NCBI GenBank assembly: GCA_030068145.1
Contig: JAPJBO010000048.1
Span: 310,001 to 374,000 of the forward strand
Direction: 5' to 3'
Origin: Diplonema papillatum
Taxonomy: Eukaryota > Euglenozoa > Diplonemea > Diplonemida > Diplonemidae
Length of the DNA: 64,000 nt
In this document: positions 29,401 through 39,805 of the stretch, piece by piece
Layout: the number at the start of each line of letters is the position of its first letter
Position numbering within the stretch: position 1 is the first letter of the stretch
Notes under the pieces: generated by a model
Seen by the model: only the letters and a program-made list of their open reading frames with translations
Database searches by the model: none
What the model was told of the DNA's origin: nothing
Program-made: the position numbers and the translations under genes

Positions 29401-30720
29401 TAGGTTTTGACTGCGATCTACGGCCTTTGTTGTGGTTAGAATGCCGAAGATATCTGTAGCGATGGCCTGCATTAGTCACTAGGTGATCTTCAATGGTACC
29501 GTGTCGTGCTACGGCCTTTTCTCTCCGGGCAGTCAGCAGGGGTGGGGTTTGCAACAGTGCTTGGAATGGATATGTGCTCACCACCGCACTTGTCCCGTAG
29601 CAGGGGTGGCGGCCGTGTGGCAAGCACTGAAGCCCAGCCCAGGGGTTTTACCACGGCAGAAGGGCGCAAGGGTCTTTACTTTCTTGCCCTTCCTCTTGTT
29701 TTTTTCTTTTAGATTTGACAGTCTGGTAGTTTAGCCACCGAGGCGGCGGCGTTTGTCCACCAGAACCTGGCAGAAGCCTGCAGCCTCTCTTGCCTCGGAT
29801 CATCTTGTCTTTATCCCCGGTCAGGAGGCGGTGCCTACGGTCCGCCTGCCATGTCGCCTGACGGTCTAACCTTTTAGACCAGCTTTCCTCACGAGCGAGA
29901 AGCAGACACCGGCGTCGATGCCAGCAAGCGAAGACAAGGGATGACAACCCCCCAACGGAAGAAGAAGTGTCGGACGCCACGCGTGAGATCGGAGGCGAGG
30001 TTTGCCAGCATGCAGAAGCACGCACACCAGCAAGGAAGGGAAAGGACGCACAGCGACCGCGCGAAGACGATGATACGCATGCGCGCAAGCGCCTGAGGCA
30101 CGACACGGCACGGACGACGAGGTGGGTGACCAATGCGTGACCATCGCCACAGATTCTCTGCATTCCGACTTCAAACCATCACGGTACGATCGAAGAGGTA
30201 GTTACCTAGTGATTCGTGCAGGCCATCGCTACAGACATTCTGCATTAACTTCAACTATCACGATGTACGACGTACCGCGGTCTATCAGGAGGGAATGGTC
30301 TGGCTTGTATCCTTGGGAACCCGCGTCGTGGGTATGCGCTGCTTCGCCTGTGCACAAATTCAAGCACACGGTTGCAGGGAACCACAGCATAAACTCAAGA
30401 ACACGGTACCAACAATTGTAGCGCCCATTCAACGACGCGGGGTTCCCCTCGCACCCAGCTGCGGACAGCCGTCACGGGCGCACCCCCAGTTTGCGCTGCT
30501 TCGCCAGTGCACAAATACAAGATTGCAGTTGTGTAGTGAGCCACAGCCCAAACTCAGGGATATGGGGCTGTCACTTGCGCCCATTCAAAAATGCGGGTTT
30601 TTCCCCAGGTTGCGGGATCGTTCATCGGACATCTTAAGTCACCTCTCGTTGCATCCCGTGTCGCCAGTCCTGCTCACCAGAGTAAAAGTGGTCAACTTAG
30701 AACCAGGATGCAACGTCAGG
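29401..30720. other. No supported gene; dispersed repeats
   Basis: Holds three copies of dispersed repeat family B (catcgctacag-type; about 29440-29475 inverted, 30148-30195, 30225-30262) and a loose tandem of caccagctgcgg-type blocks. Pieces at 29555-29660 resemble the promoter side of the 677-bp unit (tggcaagcactgaagccc). Confidence 0.45.
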
Positions 30721-30724
30721 GTTA

Positions 30725-30850
30725 AACGAAGTAGCCCTCGCACCCCAGCTGCCGAGAGGCAGCTGGTCAACACGCCACCAGTTTGCGCTTCGCTCTCGCC
30801 TCGACTCGCTGCAGAGCAGCGGCATCTTCGCGGCCTATGGGTCCACATGA
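30725..30850 (-). pseudogene. Partial copy of the ARM-protein gene 3' end
   Basis: cgaagtagccctcgcacccc, ctgccgagaggcagctg, accagtttgcgctt and tcgctgcagagcagcgg repeat 30858-30970, which carries the last codons and stop of the ARM-repeat gene. The frame is not maintained. Confidence 0.75.
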
Positions 30851-30901
30851 CTGCATTGGAACGAAGTAACCCTCGCACCCCAGCAGCCGAGAGGCAGCTG
30901 T

Positions 30902-32461
30902 TCAACGGCACGCCGCCAGTTTGCGCCTCGCTTTCGCCGCGCAGCTCTTCGACTCGCAGCTGAGCAGCGGCGACTCCTGGGCATGCTTCAAAGCACCGTC
31001 GGCCCCGAGCCGGAGGAGGCGGCTCCGCAGGCGCGGCGCCGCCGCGGCGGCTGTCGCCATCAGGGCCAGGATCTTCACCGCGCGCTCCTTCGTTGGGGCC
31101 GGGTCGGCGGTCGACCGGACAACGCCGACGACGTCTGCGAGCAAGTCTGCTTGCACCACTTTTTCAACGTGTGCTACCGTGCCCTGGCATACGTCCTCCA
31201 GGCAGTCGCACGCATAGCGAAACATGGCAGGCCAGCTCAAGAGAACGCTTCGAAGCACTGGAAGAACGCCAGCTTTGACCAGTCGTTCAGCACGCTTCTT
31301 CGGATCCCCGTCGTCTGCAACACGGTGTGCTGCGTCCAGCGCGGAAGAGATGAGTTCCAGCCACGTCGTCGTACTCGCCAAGGACGCCGCGTTGACCAGG
31401 TATTCCAGGAGGTTCGTCGCCCGTATTTCGCTCCGGTAGAGGCTTCCTTTGCTCATCTGGCTTACTGCTTGAACAGTGTACTGCAGGATGCTGAGGTCCT
31501 CGTGCTGCATCAGGACCGCGAGGGTCGGCAACGCCGTCAGGACGTGCTGCCTCGCCGGGAGCGGGTCCCCGCCGCACACCTGAGCGAGCGCCGCCACCGC
31601 GGCCACGAACGCTGGGTCAGCGGTCGACACGAACGTGGACTCGTCGTCGTCGTCGTAGTCCTCGCCGAACTCTTCGTCGTCGAACTCGTCGTCGAACCCA
31701 TCATCGACCCGCGGGGGGCCGCCGAAGAGCAGCCCGCCCAACAGCCCGCCGCCGGCAGCCTCGGCTCGCCGGCACTGGTCGACGAACGCCAGCAGCTGGA
31801 ACAAGGCGCCCTCGGCCAGGACGTAGTCCCGGTTTTCGGTCGTGGTGGCCGCGAAGCCGCCGATCGAGTGCAGGGTTTCCTCGAGGAGGTCTCCGCCGCT
31901 GCACGCGGTTTTCGCTGGGCGAGCTCCTGAGAGGCCGAAGGTCCGGAGAAGCTCGATGAGGCGCGGCACGTATGCCGTTGTCCGAAGGACGGCGAGGACT
32001 GCTGGGGAGTCCTGCAACAGCATGACACGGATCAGCATGATCCCGTGGAACGCCACCTCGAGATCCTCTGTGCACTGCATCATGTGCACGAGGGCTGGCA
32101 CCACGGTCGCCCTATGCGCCACGAGAAACTCGCACTGGGGAATCTTGAAGGTGGTCAGTGCAAACGTCGCTTCGTTCTGCAAGCGCTCTTGGAGAGACCC
32201 CCTCGCCGGCAGGACCCCAGGGGGCGGCAGCAGCCCGAGCAAGCGGGGGACCACACCCTCCACGAGGCGGGCGTCCGAAGCAGAAAGTACGCAGAAGCTC
32301 TGCAGGGGTGACGTGTCGCGCATCGTCACCAGCTTCCGCAGCCGCTGCGCTCCCTCGTGCACAGTCACTGCGTCCGGGGACTGGATCATCGTTGCGATCG
32401 CGGGCAGGGACCTCGATGACACCGCACCATGATCGCCCATTGATTTTCGTTTTGCCGCCAT
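30902..32461 (-). CDS. ARM-repeat protein, importin-alpha-like
   Basis: A 519-aa frame starting MAAKRKSMGDHGAVSS. The start was chosen because an acceptor (cctttacag|cat) lies 2 nt before this ATG, although the frame continues upstream. Repeated three-helix ARM units are visible: LQNEATFALTTFKIPQ, PALVHMMQCTEDLEVAFHGI, YVPRLIELLRTFG, LHSIGGFAATTTENRDYVLA, LPTLAVLMQHEDLSILQYTV, VLPVLRSVLLSWPAM. An acidic insert (DDEFDDEEFGEDYDDDD) sits near residues 260-285. ARM arrays bind extended peptides. The N-terminal basic motif could be nuclear-targeting, but a typical importin-beta-binding region is not evident, so transport receptor is only one option. Confidence 0.75.
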   Translation of the reverse strand: MAAKRKSMGDHGAVSSRSLPAIATMIQSPDAVTVHEGAQRLRKLVTMRDTSPLQSFCVLSASDARLVEGVVPRLLGLLPPPGVLPARGSLQERLQNEATFALTTFKIPQCEFLVAHRATVVPALVHMMQCTEDLEVAFHGIMLIRVMLLQDSPAVLAVLRTTAYVPRLIELLRTFGLSGARPAKTACSGGDLLEETLHSIGGFAATTTENRDYVLAEGALFQLLAFVDQCRRAEAAGGGLLGGLLFGGPPRVDDGFDDEFDDEEFGEDYDDDDESTFVSTADPAFVAAVAALAQVCGGDPLPARQHVLTALPTLAVLMQHEDLSILQYTVQAVSQMSKGSLYRSEIRATNLLEYLVNAASLASTTTWLELISSALDAAHRVADDGDPKKRAERLVKAGVLPVLRSVLLSWPAMFRYACDCLEDVCQGTVAHVEKVVQADLLADVVGVVRSTADPAPTKERAVKILALMATAAAAAPRLRSRLLRLGADGALKHAQESPLLSCESKSCAAKARRKLAACR

Positions 32462-32589
32462 ATGCTGTAAAGGAGGTCCTGCGCTCTGTGCCTGCTTGCC
32501 CCTCCCCCCTCTCGCTCTCTGAACTTCAATACTCGGCCGGAGAGGTATTGGTTGCTTCTGCTGTCTTTGCGTGGTTTTGAAGTTACCCA

Positions 32590-33170
32590 ACAGGCCAATT
32601 CCGTCCGTCCTACACGGTGGAGGCCCTGGGACGGCCCTGTTCCCCCTCCCAGGAAGCCCGGTCCGAGTCTAGCCAGCCCTCCGACACGGGAAATATTTAG
32701 CCTGTGAGGAAACTCAACCACCCAACCATGTTTCTGATCATGATAATTCGCCAATTTACCACCTCAAACCACGTCCAGGATTTGGGTTCAGGGTAGTGGT
32801 TCCCTTTATGCGTTCTTCTACTCTCGCGGTGTACGGGTTCGTGTTCTCACCAGAGTCTATCGACAAGCGAAGACGAAGCAGGATGGTCATTTGTGAAAGT
32901 TCGCTTGAGGATCCGGGGTTCCAACGTCTCCGGATGACCATCGTGCAAGATGGATCCCCTAGGGTATGGTACGTTGGCGTGCGGATAAGGTGGTAGTAGT
33001 AGCGCATGTGCATGTGGCGCATTTGTTGCCTGCTGCTGACTATTCGACCTATTTAGTTCGGATTAGGATGCAAAGAATCTGTGGCGATAATCTGCATCAG
33101 GTTATCTCTTGACGCGAGTGATGTGCTGCTGCCGACGAATCGACTAATTTAGAGCGCGCTTTTATTTCCT
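32590..33170. other. Intergenic
   Basis: Contains a family C dispersed repeat (about 32890-32945, gaaagttcgcttgaggatccg) and an inverted family B copy (33066-33105). No gene recognised. Confidence 0.4.
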
Positions 33171-33184
33171 ACTGTGTCTAGTCA

Positions 33185-33380
33185 TTTCCAGGGTGCTTGC
33201 AGCCTCTCAACGGCTCTCAAACACCCCCTAAACGCGTTAGGGGACTTCACAAGGTTTCACAACGGAGCGACACATCACCCAACGAAACGAGCGGCACTCT
33301 CTCACTTTTCGCAACCCAAGCCTCTACGGTCAACCGGAGACTTTAAAAATACCGACCTTCTAATCCACAAATAACGCTAA
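33185..33380 (+). repeat. Dispersed repeat family D, copy 1
   Basis: caccccctaaacgcgttagg, ttcacaaggtttcacaacgg, ggtcaaccggagacttta and cttctaatccacaaataacg are shared with 50106-50276 and, inverted and shorter, with 46290-46400. It contains a small palindrome (cccctaaacgcgttagggg). Copies vary by small indels. Confidence 0.85.
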
Positions 33381-33624
33381 AAACGTCGAAGGCGCAGATC
33401 CAAGAGGCGGGGGTATTGGGTTTCGTGGACCCTGCAACAGGGACGATTCCCAATATGCAACGATCTTGAAGATTTTTCGTCGGGTGGCCGGGTTGGTGCG
33501 CGCTCAGAGCAAAAAGCGAGGAAATCGTTCGTTGGTTGCAAACGGCGTAAAACAGAGGATGTCCCAAGTGTGTCAGAGCGTCGCTCTGCATGTATTCAAC
33601 CTCGCCGATGCGAGAGCAGCTGGT

Positions 33625-33865
33625 TCAACGCACACCGCTACATGCGAGGTAACTGGCTGTCTACAGATTTTCCTGCAGCTGACCAAGACGTCAGGCTGGT
33701 TTCGCGGTGCAAGCTACTGTGCAGTTTAGCTCATGTGCTCTGGGCGCTCAGGAGATCGGCAATGCGACGCAGGACGCCCCCTTTCTTCGCACCCGGAGCT
33801 TCTACAGGTTCCCCTGCAGCTGCCTTCCCGAGCATGCTGTCATGCTGATTTCGCTGTGCAAGCAT
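33625..33865 (-). pseudogene. Two partial copies of the ankyrin gene 3' end
   Basis: 33765-33865 repeats the gene's last coding part (gccccctttcttcgcacccg, gagcttctacagg, gagcatgctg). 33650-33715 repeats a neighbouring piece (ctgaccaagacgtcaggctg). Neither continues into ankyrin sequence. Confidence 0.75.
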
Positions 33866-33897
33866 GCTAGCAAGACACCAGTACAAGTCCCTGGCTG

Positions 33898-34332
33898 TCA
33901 CCCGATACGCAATACGCCCCCTTTCTTCGCACCCGGAGCTTCTACAGGCTCCCCGGCCGCTGCCTTCTCGAGCATGCTGACCAAGACGCCGTGCTGCTTC
34001 CGCTGCGCCAGCTGCAGCGCGGTTTCGCCCCATGTGTTCTGGAGGGTCAGGAGGTCGGGAGACGCGTTGTAGACGAGGGCTGCGCACTTGGCGGACCCGT
34101 TGCAGGCGGCCCAGTGCAGGAGTGTCATGCCGTACTCGTCGCGCCAAGCACCGACGTCGAGCCCGCTGGAGATCAGGAGTCTCAAATGCAGCGCGTTGTC
34201 GTCCCACACGCACTGCACGGCCAGCGAGTGGAACTGCCGCTCCGTCTCGGCGTCGCCTTCGTCCTCCTCGTCTTCTTCCTCTTCTTCGTCGTCGGCTCGC
34301 ATGGTAGCATCCTCATCGTCTCCTCCTGGCAT
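33898..34332 (-). CDS. Small ankyrin-repeat protein with acidic N-terminus
   Basis: 144 aa, ATG at 34332, TGA at 33898. The start is supported by an acceptor (cccgcccag|gataggg) 12 nt upstream. It begins with an acidic tract (DDEEEEEDEEDEGDAETE) and then has two to three ankyrin units: FHSLAVQCVWDDNALHLRLL, DEYGMTLLHWAACNGSAKCA and TWGETALQLAQRKQHGVLVS, with the GxTxLHxAA signature. The tail is GEPVEAPGAKKGGVLRIG. A protein-interaction module; partner unknown. Its 3' end is copied twice just downstream. Confidence 0.8.
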   Translation of the reverse strand: MPGGDDEDATMRADDEEEEEDEEDEGDAETERQFHSLAVQCVWDDNALHLRLLISSGLDVGAWRDEYGMTLLHWAACNGSAKCAALVYNASPDLLTLQNTWGETALQLAQRKQHGVLVSMLEKAAAGEPVEAPGAKKGGVLRIG

Positions 34333-34339
34333 ATCTCCC

Positions 34340-35300
34340 TATCCTGGGCGGGGGCTGACTCTTGGGTGATGATGAAAATATTGCGCTCGTTTTGTTTGTG
34401 TCCAACAAATGCAAATCGTGCAGACAAAATCAGTACCGCAGAAACCTAAAATCCCGGAATTTCAAGCTATTAAGGATAGAAGAACCACCTGATGTAGATA
34501 GTCATTGGCACATCCCCATGACAGCACATGGTCACTTACCCCATAGCCACACCACACGAAAAACTAGCAGCGCTCGAGTTTTGGATGAGCAAACTGTAAC
34601 AATAACTTACCAACAACATCCAAAAAAAAAAAAAGATTGTAAATCAAGAACAAAACCCGATCGATGCCGGCGTACTGTCCTCACTCCCGTTGGATGAACA
34701 AAACAGGTTTGAAGAAAGTGCGCACAAACGAATCCTGGGCTATCCGCTGCTGCTGACACGGCCCGGTATAACGAGGTCTACCAGGACGAAGCAGAGAGAA
34801 CACCGCAAACGGTTGGTGACGGCGCCGGGAAGCACGCAGGCCAGGCGAGTCCAACTCGCGGGAGATCGCCGCCCCGCTACGCTGCAAGATATCATCGCAG
34901 GCGGTCCTCTACACGGTGTACTCAAGCACCGGGCCGGGAGTGAACTGTGCGGTCAAAGTGTCGGGTGTGGGTACGTGTGAGCCAGCCCACCCCCAGCTGA
35001 TAGACTGCTGATATAGCTGCTGGGATCGCCTGTGATCAGCCTACAATAGCCTGTGCTAGGCTGTGATAGACTGCGGACAGACCGTGATAGGCAGCAGCAG
35101 GCAGTTCGATGCACTTCGAGGAAATAGGGGTGGACTGGCTCATACGTGTACACCCGCAAATCCATGTTGGCGCGCAGATCGCCGCCGGGACCGAAGAAGT
35201 GCGTAGATTCAGAATTTTTTGGTTTAGGGGTAAAGTTCGCTTGACTTGAGAAACAGGGATGTTAGAGTCTCCGGGTGACCTGTGGCATGGGTTCTTTTAA
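34340..35300. other. Intergenic
   Basis: Contains clustered gctgatagactgctgat-type short repeats (34995-35095) and a family C dispersed repeat (35215-35285). No gene recognised. Confidence 0.4.
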
Positions 35301-35317
35301 GGTGAATTTCCCTTATA

Positions 35318-35442
35318 TCCCACCACTTCAAATTTTGTTCCCTTATATCCCAATGGGACAACAAATTTTGTTCCCTTATATCCCAATGGGATTACCTTGG
35401 GCAAGGCAATCCCATTGGGATATAAGGGAACAAAATTTGATG
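35318..35442. repeat. Foldback palindrome 1 with tandem arm
   Basis: cttatatcccaatggg units in tandem lead into an inverted repeat: aattttgttcccttatatcc and cccaatgggatt on one side, aatcccattgggatataagg and gaacaaaattt on the other, with about 14 bp between arms of about 32 bp. Confidence 0.92.
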
Positions 35443-35934
35443 GTTGTCTTGCGTTAAGTTCGCGCCTTCTCTGGGTATACAGACTTGATCACGACTTTTG
35501 AAAACGAAGCTTCCTCTTGAGATCTGCCATCGTTACCTGACAAAACCCACTCATGCAGCCTGAGTTCAGCCCCGCGCATCTACGCTCACAAGGCAAGCCG
35601 TGATCACTTCGGTGTGAGGGATCAGTCCTGACCGAGCCTATTGCCTGCCGGGCGCCTGCTCCGTTGCGGTGTTTTGAAAACTTGGTAACTTTGTGCTCAG
35701 CGGTCCTACGAATCATGTTCCACGTCCTGTGATTCGTACTTTCAAACTTAATCCATGAATCATGTCCTACCTCCTGTGATTCGTGTGGACTTTTAACAAC
35801 CTTGTACCTTCCTACAGCAGGACAGGTTCTGCATCTGTTCATTGGGTAACTAATTTTGTTCCCGTTCTTCCCATTGAAAGAAACCAAGGACCTAGAAGAC
35901 CCACCCTTCCTGTTGATCTTGCAGCACCAACCGC

Positions 35935-36298
35935 CAGGGCTTGGTCTGGTCAGGCAGTCCAGGCTGGTCGGACTCTGGGTCAGCCGGACTAGACTGGTCA
36001 GGCTCCAGCCTCCAGCCTGCCAAGCTTGTCGGACTGTCTGGTCTGTCCAGGCTGTCCGGGCTGTCTGGTCAGTCCGGGCTGGTCGGACTGACTGGTCTGG
36101 TCAGGCTGTCCAGGCTGTCTGGTTTGTCCAGGCTGGTCGGACTGTCTGGTCAGTCCAGGCTGTCTGGTCAGTCCGGGCTGGTCGGACTGACCGGTCTGGT
36201 AAGGCTGTCCAGGCTGTCCAGGCTGTCCAGGATGTCCAGGCTGTCCAGGCTGTCCAGGATGTCCAGGCTGGTCGGACTGACTGGTCTGGCCAGGTTCT
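35935..36298. repeat. Minisatellite of ctgtccagg / ctggtcggactg units
   Basis: Irregular short units (ctgtccagg, gtcaggctgtctggt, gctggtcggactgactggt) fill the interval between two foldback palindromes. No stop-free frame of convincing composition. Confidence 0.9.
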
Positions 36299-36299
36299 G

Positions 36300-36456
36300 T
36301 GGTCAACAAATTTTGTTCCCTTATCTCCCAATGGGACAACAAATTTTGTTCCCTTATATCCCAACCAACAAATTTTGTTCCCTTATATCCCAATGGGATT
36401 GCCTTGCCCAAGGCAATCCCATTGGGATATAAGGGAACAAAATATCAAGTGTTGGG
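36300..36456. repeat. Foldback palindrome 2 (near-perfect)
   Basis: Three tandem copies of aacaaattttgttccctta, then an inverted repeat with about 35-bp arms meeting almost directly at ccttgcccaagg. Only the central few bases are unpaired. Same family and orientation as 35318-35442. Confidence 0.93.
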
Positions 36457-36479
36457 ATATAAGGGAATTACACCTTCTT

Positions 36480-37155
36480 TTAAAGCTAATGCGCATTAGA
36501 GGAGTTGGGGACATGCACGGCTTCTTTCTGCAGCTTGCTTTGTCAAGCCAGGTTTTTGGAGTTAAAGAGGTCGTAGTTTTGTTGAAGTTCCGGTTCCGCC
36601 ATTCTCAGCTCGTTTTCGCTTTGATCGATGAACGGTGCCTTCACCTGACAACGCCCGAGAGAAAGGACAGAAACGGGGTTAAACAGCCGACTGGAGTGAA
36701 CTCTTGGACGAATGAAGGGCGAAGAGAGAGAGAGAGAATAGAATATAGAGAATGTTTGGGGATAGCAGAAGGACATACGACAAGTGAAAGAGAGGGCAAA
36801 GGAGGAAAAGAAAAAGTGCAGACAAAAGAAGAAAGGCGAGCGTAGAAGAAGCAGAGAAGGAATCAGGCACTTCCTGAAGGTGAAAGGTTGCGAGCAAAGA
36901 CGGATGGAAACATCACATTACGCCGGGCTTTGGGTCGTGACCGGCAGAAGGCAGGCCTGGCCCCTACCAGAGAACATCTCGAACAATCGGAAGCGCCGCC
37001 GGTGCGTAATTCGACGGAGGCTCGAGAGGGAAGAAACAATTGCGAAATGAGTCTTTAGCTCTTTATGCCGAAGGCTTATACCCGGCATTCAGCCGAGAGA
37101 GCAGATTTGCCTGCGCTTCGTGGGTTACAGCATACCTGCACATTCTCCACCTCCG
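36480..37155. other. No supported gene; purine-rich
   Basis: A GA-rich stretch (36715-36870) yields long charged ORFs but no recognisable domain. Confidence 0.35.
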
Positions 37156-37164
37156 TGATTCGAC

Positions 37165-37310
37165 AAGGCAAGTTAGCCGAGTGGTCCAAGGCTCTTGTTG
37201 CCTTTCGAGACGGGTCCTTTCTGTGCTAACAAAGCACGGTTTGTACTAAGAATCAGTAGTTGACAGCGTACAACATGAAACTTACCAAAAGCGGGTGAGT
37301 TCCGCTAGTG
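37165..37310 (+). repeat. tRNA-like head plus dispersed family A body
   Basis: ttagccgagtggtccaaggc at 37170 matches the D-arm/A-box of Leu/Ser tRNAs, with GCC/GGC D-stem pairing, but no T-arm or acceptor closure follows. From 37210 the sequence is homologous to 2955-3055. Best read as a tRNA-derived SINE, not a tRNA gene. Confidence 0.5.
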
Positions 37311-37464
37311 CGCGCCATTTTTTTTAGAGCCAGTGTTCTTTTGAGATGAGTGGACACTTTCTTTTTAGCGTTTATTGTGGTTTAGAGGTTTGACCATTGA
37401 GGCTGTGAGGCGGGTAGTATGGGGGTAGTAGGTATGCTTGTACACTTTAACTACGGCTAGCCAT

Positions 37465-37590
37465 GTTTGTAAGTGTTGCGACCGACACCAAGAAGAAATT
37501 CGCTTTGAATTTAGTCTTGGGCCCCCCACGCGCATGCATGTTGAGCAGGGGTTGCCATGCAGCTCGTATCGGTCTGTAATAAGCGTTTTT
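37465..37590 (-). repeat. Fragment related to the Penelope-like element 3' UTR
   Basis: tgcgaccgacacca, tgggccccccac, atgttgagcaggggttgcca and cgtatcggtct match 7358-7475, inside the 3' UTR of the retroelement. It may be the 3' stub of a second, heavily truncated copy or a non-autonomous relative. Confidence 0.65.
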
Positions 37591-38149
37591 ACTTCCGTTG
37601 GGTTGAGGAGGACGTGCGGTGGGGTCGGGTAGTAGAAAGGGAAAGATTGACAACAGCAGGTGTAGTAGTAGTGGTAAAAACTCAGCAACTGGTTGTAGGC
37701 CTAGCTGTAGTTTATAAGATCTTCCACGAAACCTTTCAAATGCGCCCCTCGATTCCTATTTCTGGGCCACCAGGCCCTTTGAGGATGGCCCACGGTTTGC
37801 CCAGAAAAGACGCTGGTCGTCCACAAGGGGTTAAAGTGCTTTTCGTGCGTTTTGGTCGTGGCGGCTCCTGACTTTTCTTTCGCACAACTGGCGGCCCCCG
37901 AGTGTTTCCTGCCGGGCAAGATCGCTTTGTTTGTGCGTGCCAGTTGATCGTTTTTTCCCACTTGTATTTACCCTGTGTATATTCGGGTAAGGAATTCTGA
38001 TCGACCACTATAACACGCTGCCTACGTCTTTTTAGCCTGCACAATACATTGAAGGGCAACCCGCAAGATTGCTAGTTCGAAAAAGATTCAACAGCAGGTG
38101 GTGGTTGCATGCCGAGCGTGTCAGGAGAGTGTTCGCAGGCTCTGCGAGC

Positions 38150-38265
38150 ATTCATATATACATAGGACCACTGTGGGTTCACAGTCCAGAGTGGGTCCAC
38201 AGCGAGTCCACAGTGGGTCCCGCAGTAGCCCGCCGTGGGTCCACAGTCCACAATGAGTGCAAGCC
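38150..38265. repeat. Small cluster of gggtccacagtccaca repeats
   Basis: Five to six diverged units (gtgggttcacagtccag, gtgggtccacagtccac) resemble the large satellite at 60303-64000. Confidence 0.7.
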
Positions 38266-38269
38266 GCTG

Positions 38270-39800
38270 AAGCACGACACACAGTACGATCCAAGAGTGT
38301 TGAAGTATGGCTAAAGATAAAGTGGAGTCACCTGAGGGGTAACCTCAGGGCCGCCCACGTGATAAAGCCGTTAAGCACTGGGAACTTTTAAGTACACGGA
38401 CCACACGTTAAGCAGCGGCTGCCGGCTTATCCCGTGACACCTTTTATATGTAGTTGATTACCATGAATAGACTACATTATAGAAAGAGTAGCGTTGGCAC
38501 TCTTACAGGTTCGTTCCCTCGTAGCTCGCCGGGAACGGGCACTCCAGTGAAACTGGGTATGTTACTGTTTCAGGTTTGGGTTTTGGGGAGCAGAGCAGGG
38601 CATCGCTACACATACTATGCACACTGCCTTCAAACTATCACGAGTCGATCCGGAGGGGATGAACCGGCTTACTGGCAGGGCCACTTTCTGGGCGTGAGCG
38701 CACTCAGGACTTTCCTCGGGCCCCGAGGTGGATGATGTCGTGAGAAGATTTATCTAGCACAATCATCCCGGCTTTACTGCGGGATTCTTCTTTTTTTTTT
38801 GCGATTGGGCGGGGGAAACTGGTTTAATGGTTGAGCAGAGCACTGTCTCTTATACATGTTTGATGTCGTCAAGTCTTGTTCGAAGAAGAATGAGAATGAG
38901 AATGAGAAAGAGAAAAAGAGAACGAGAGAAAAGAAAATGGCAAAGGGGGGAGTAATGAAACATGAGAGACTGCATCTGGCTCTTTGGAGTTGCTTCTGAG
39001 GAATAGCTCCCACAGCGCTGTGACAGCCGTTCCCATCTCGCCTGATTCACGAACGCTGCCCCTTCGTCGTCGTAAGTCGGCCTACCCATATCTCCCGGCT
39101 GCATCGCATTGCCTCGCAGACTATCGCCGCAGATTCGTTGCATTCTAATCCCAAACACTCACGCTACATCCTTGGAGCTGCATGGAAATGCCCGGCGCGT
39201 GTAATTCACAGTGGGATCGCGGTCCACCGGCTCTTGTTGCGGTCGATCACGCGGGGATGGGCGGCGTAACTCTCTCAGATCTGCAACCTGCAAACAGTTG
39301 TACCCACACGGGGTATTTTACTAGGTCAGGATGATCTCAAGGATTCACAGATCGAAGGCTCTTTCTTGCGTGCCGCTCCTGGTTGGTGGAGAGTGATTTG
39401 TCAGGTTGATTCCGTTGACGAGATCTCGACCCTTAAATAGGTGGGCGTGTCGTTGTAGGGGGGTATCTTTTGGCATCGGCGGCTTGCTGCTTACCCGAGA
39501 CGCGCACTGGGACTGCGCGCAACAGTTGCTACTTTCTCCGAGGTCTCTCTGTGACAACAAGAAGAAAGACGTCGGTGGGAAGAACGAGGTTCGTGCCACG
39601 TCACTCGATACGGCATACTTTCTTTCTCGCGAGCTTTTTTTTCTTTCACACCCCAGCAAAATAGCTTCTCTTTCGAGAAGAGGAGGTCGCCCCTGTGCTC
39701 TGGACCTTTGGCTGGTGGCTGCAGAGACATACATCAAGAGGTCTAGTCAAACTATTCCCTGCAGGGATTTCTTTGCATACTTTTGAGAAGGAAAGAGTCC
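38270..39800. other. No supported gene
   Basis: Family B dispersed repeats at about 38597-38650 and 39100-39165, plus a purine-rich run (38880-38935). ORFs lack domains. Confidence 0.4.
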
Positions 39801-39805
39801 GAAAT

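Noticed and set aside
37165-37240. Functional tRNA-Leu or tRNA-Ser gene
   Set aside because: The D-arm matches, but there is no T-arm, no GGTTC box at the right distance and no acceptor pairing.
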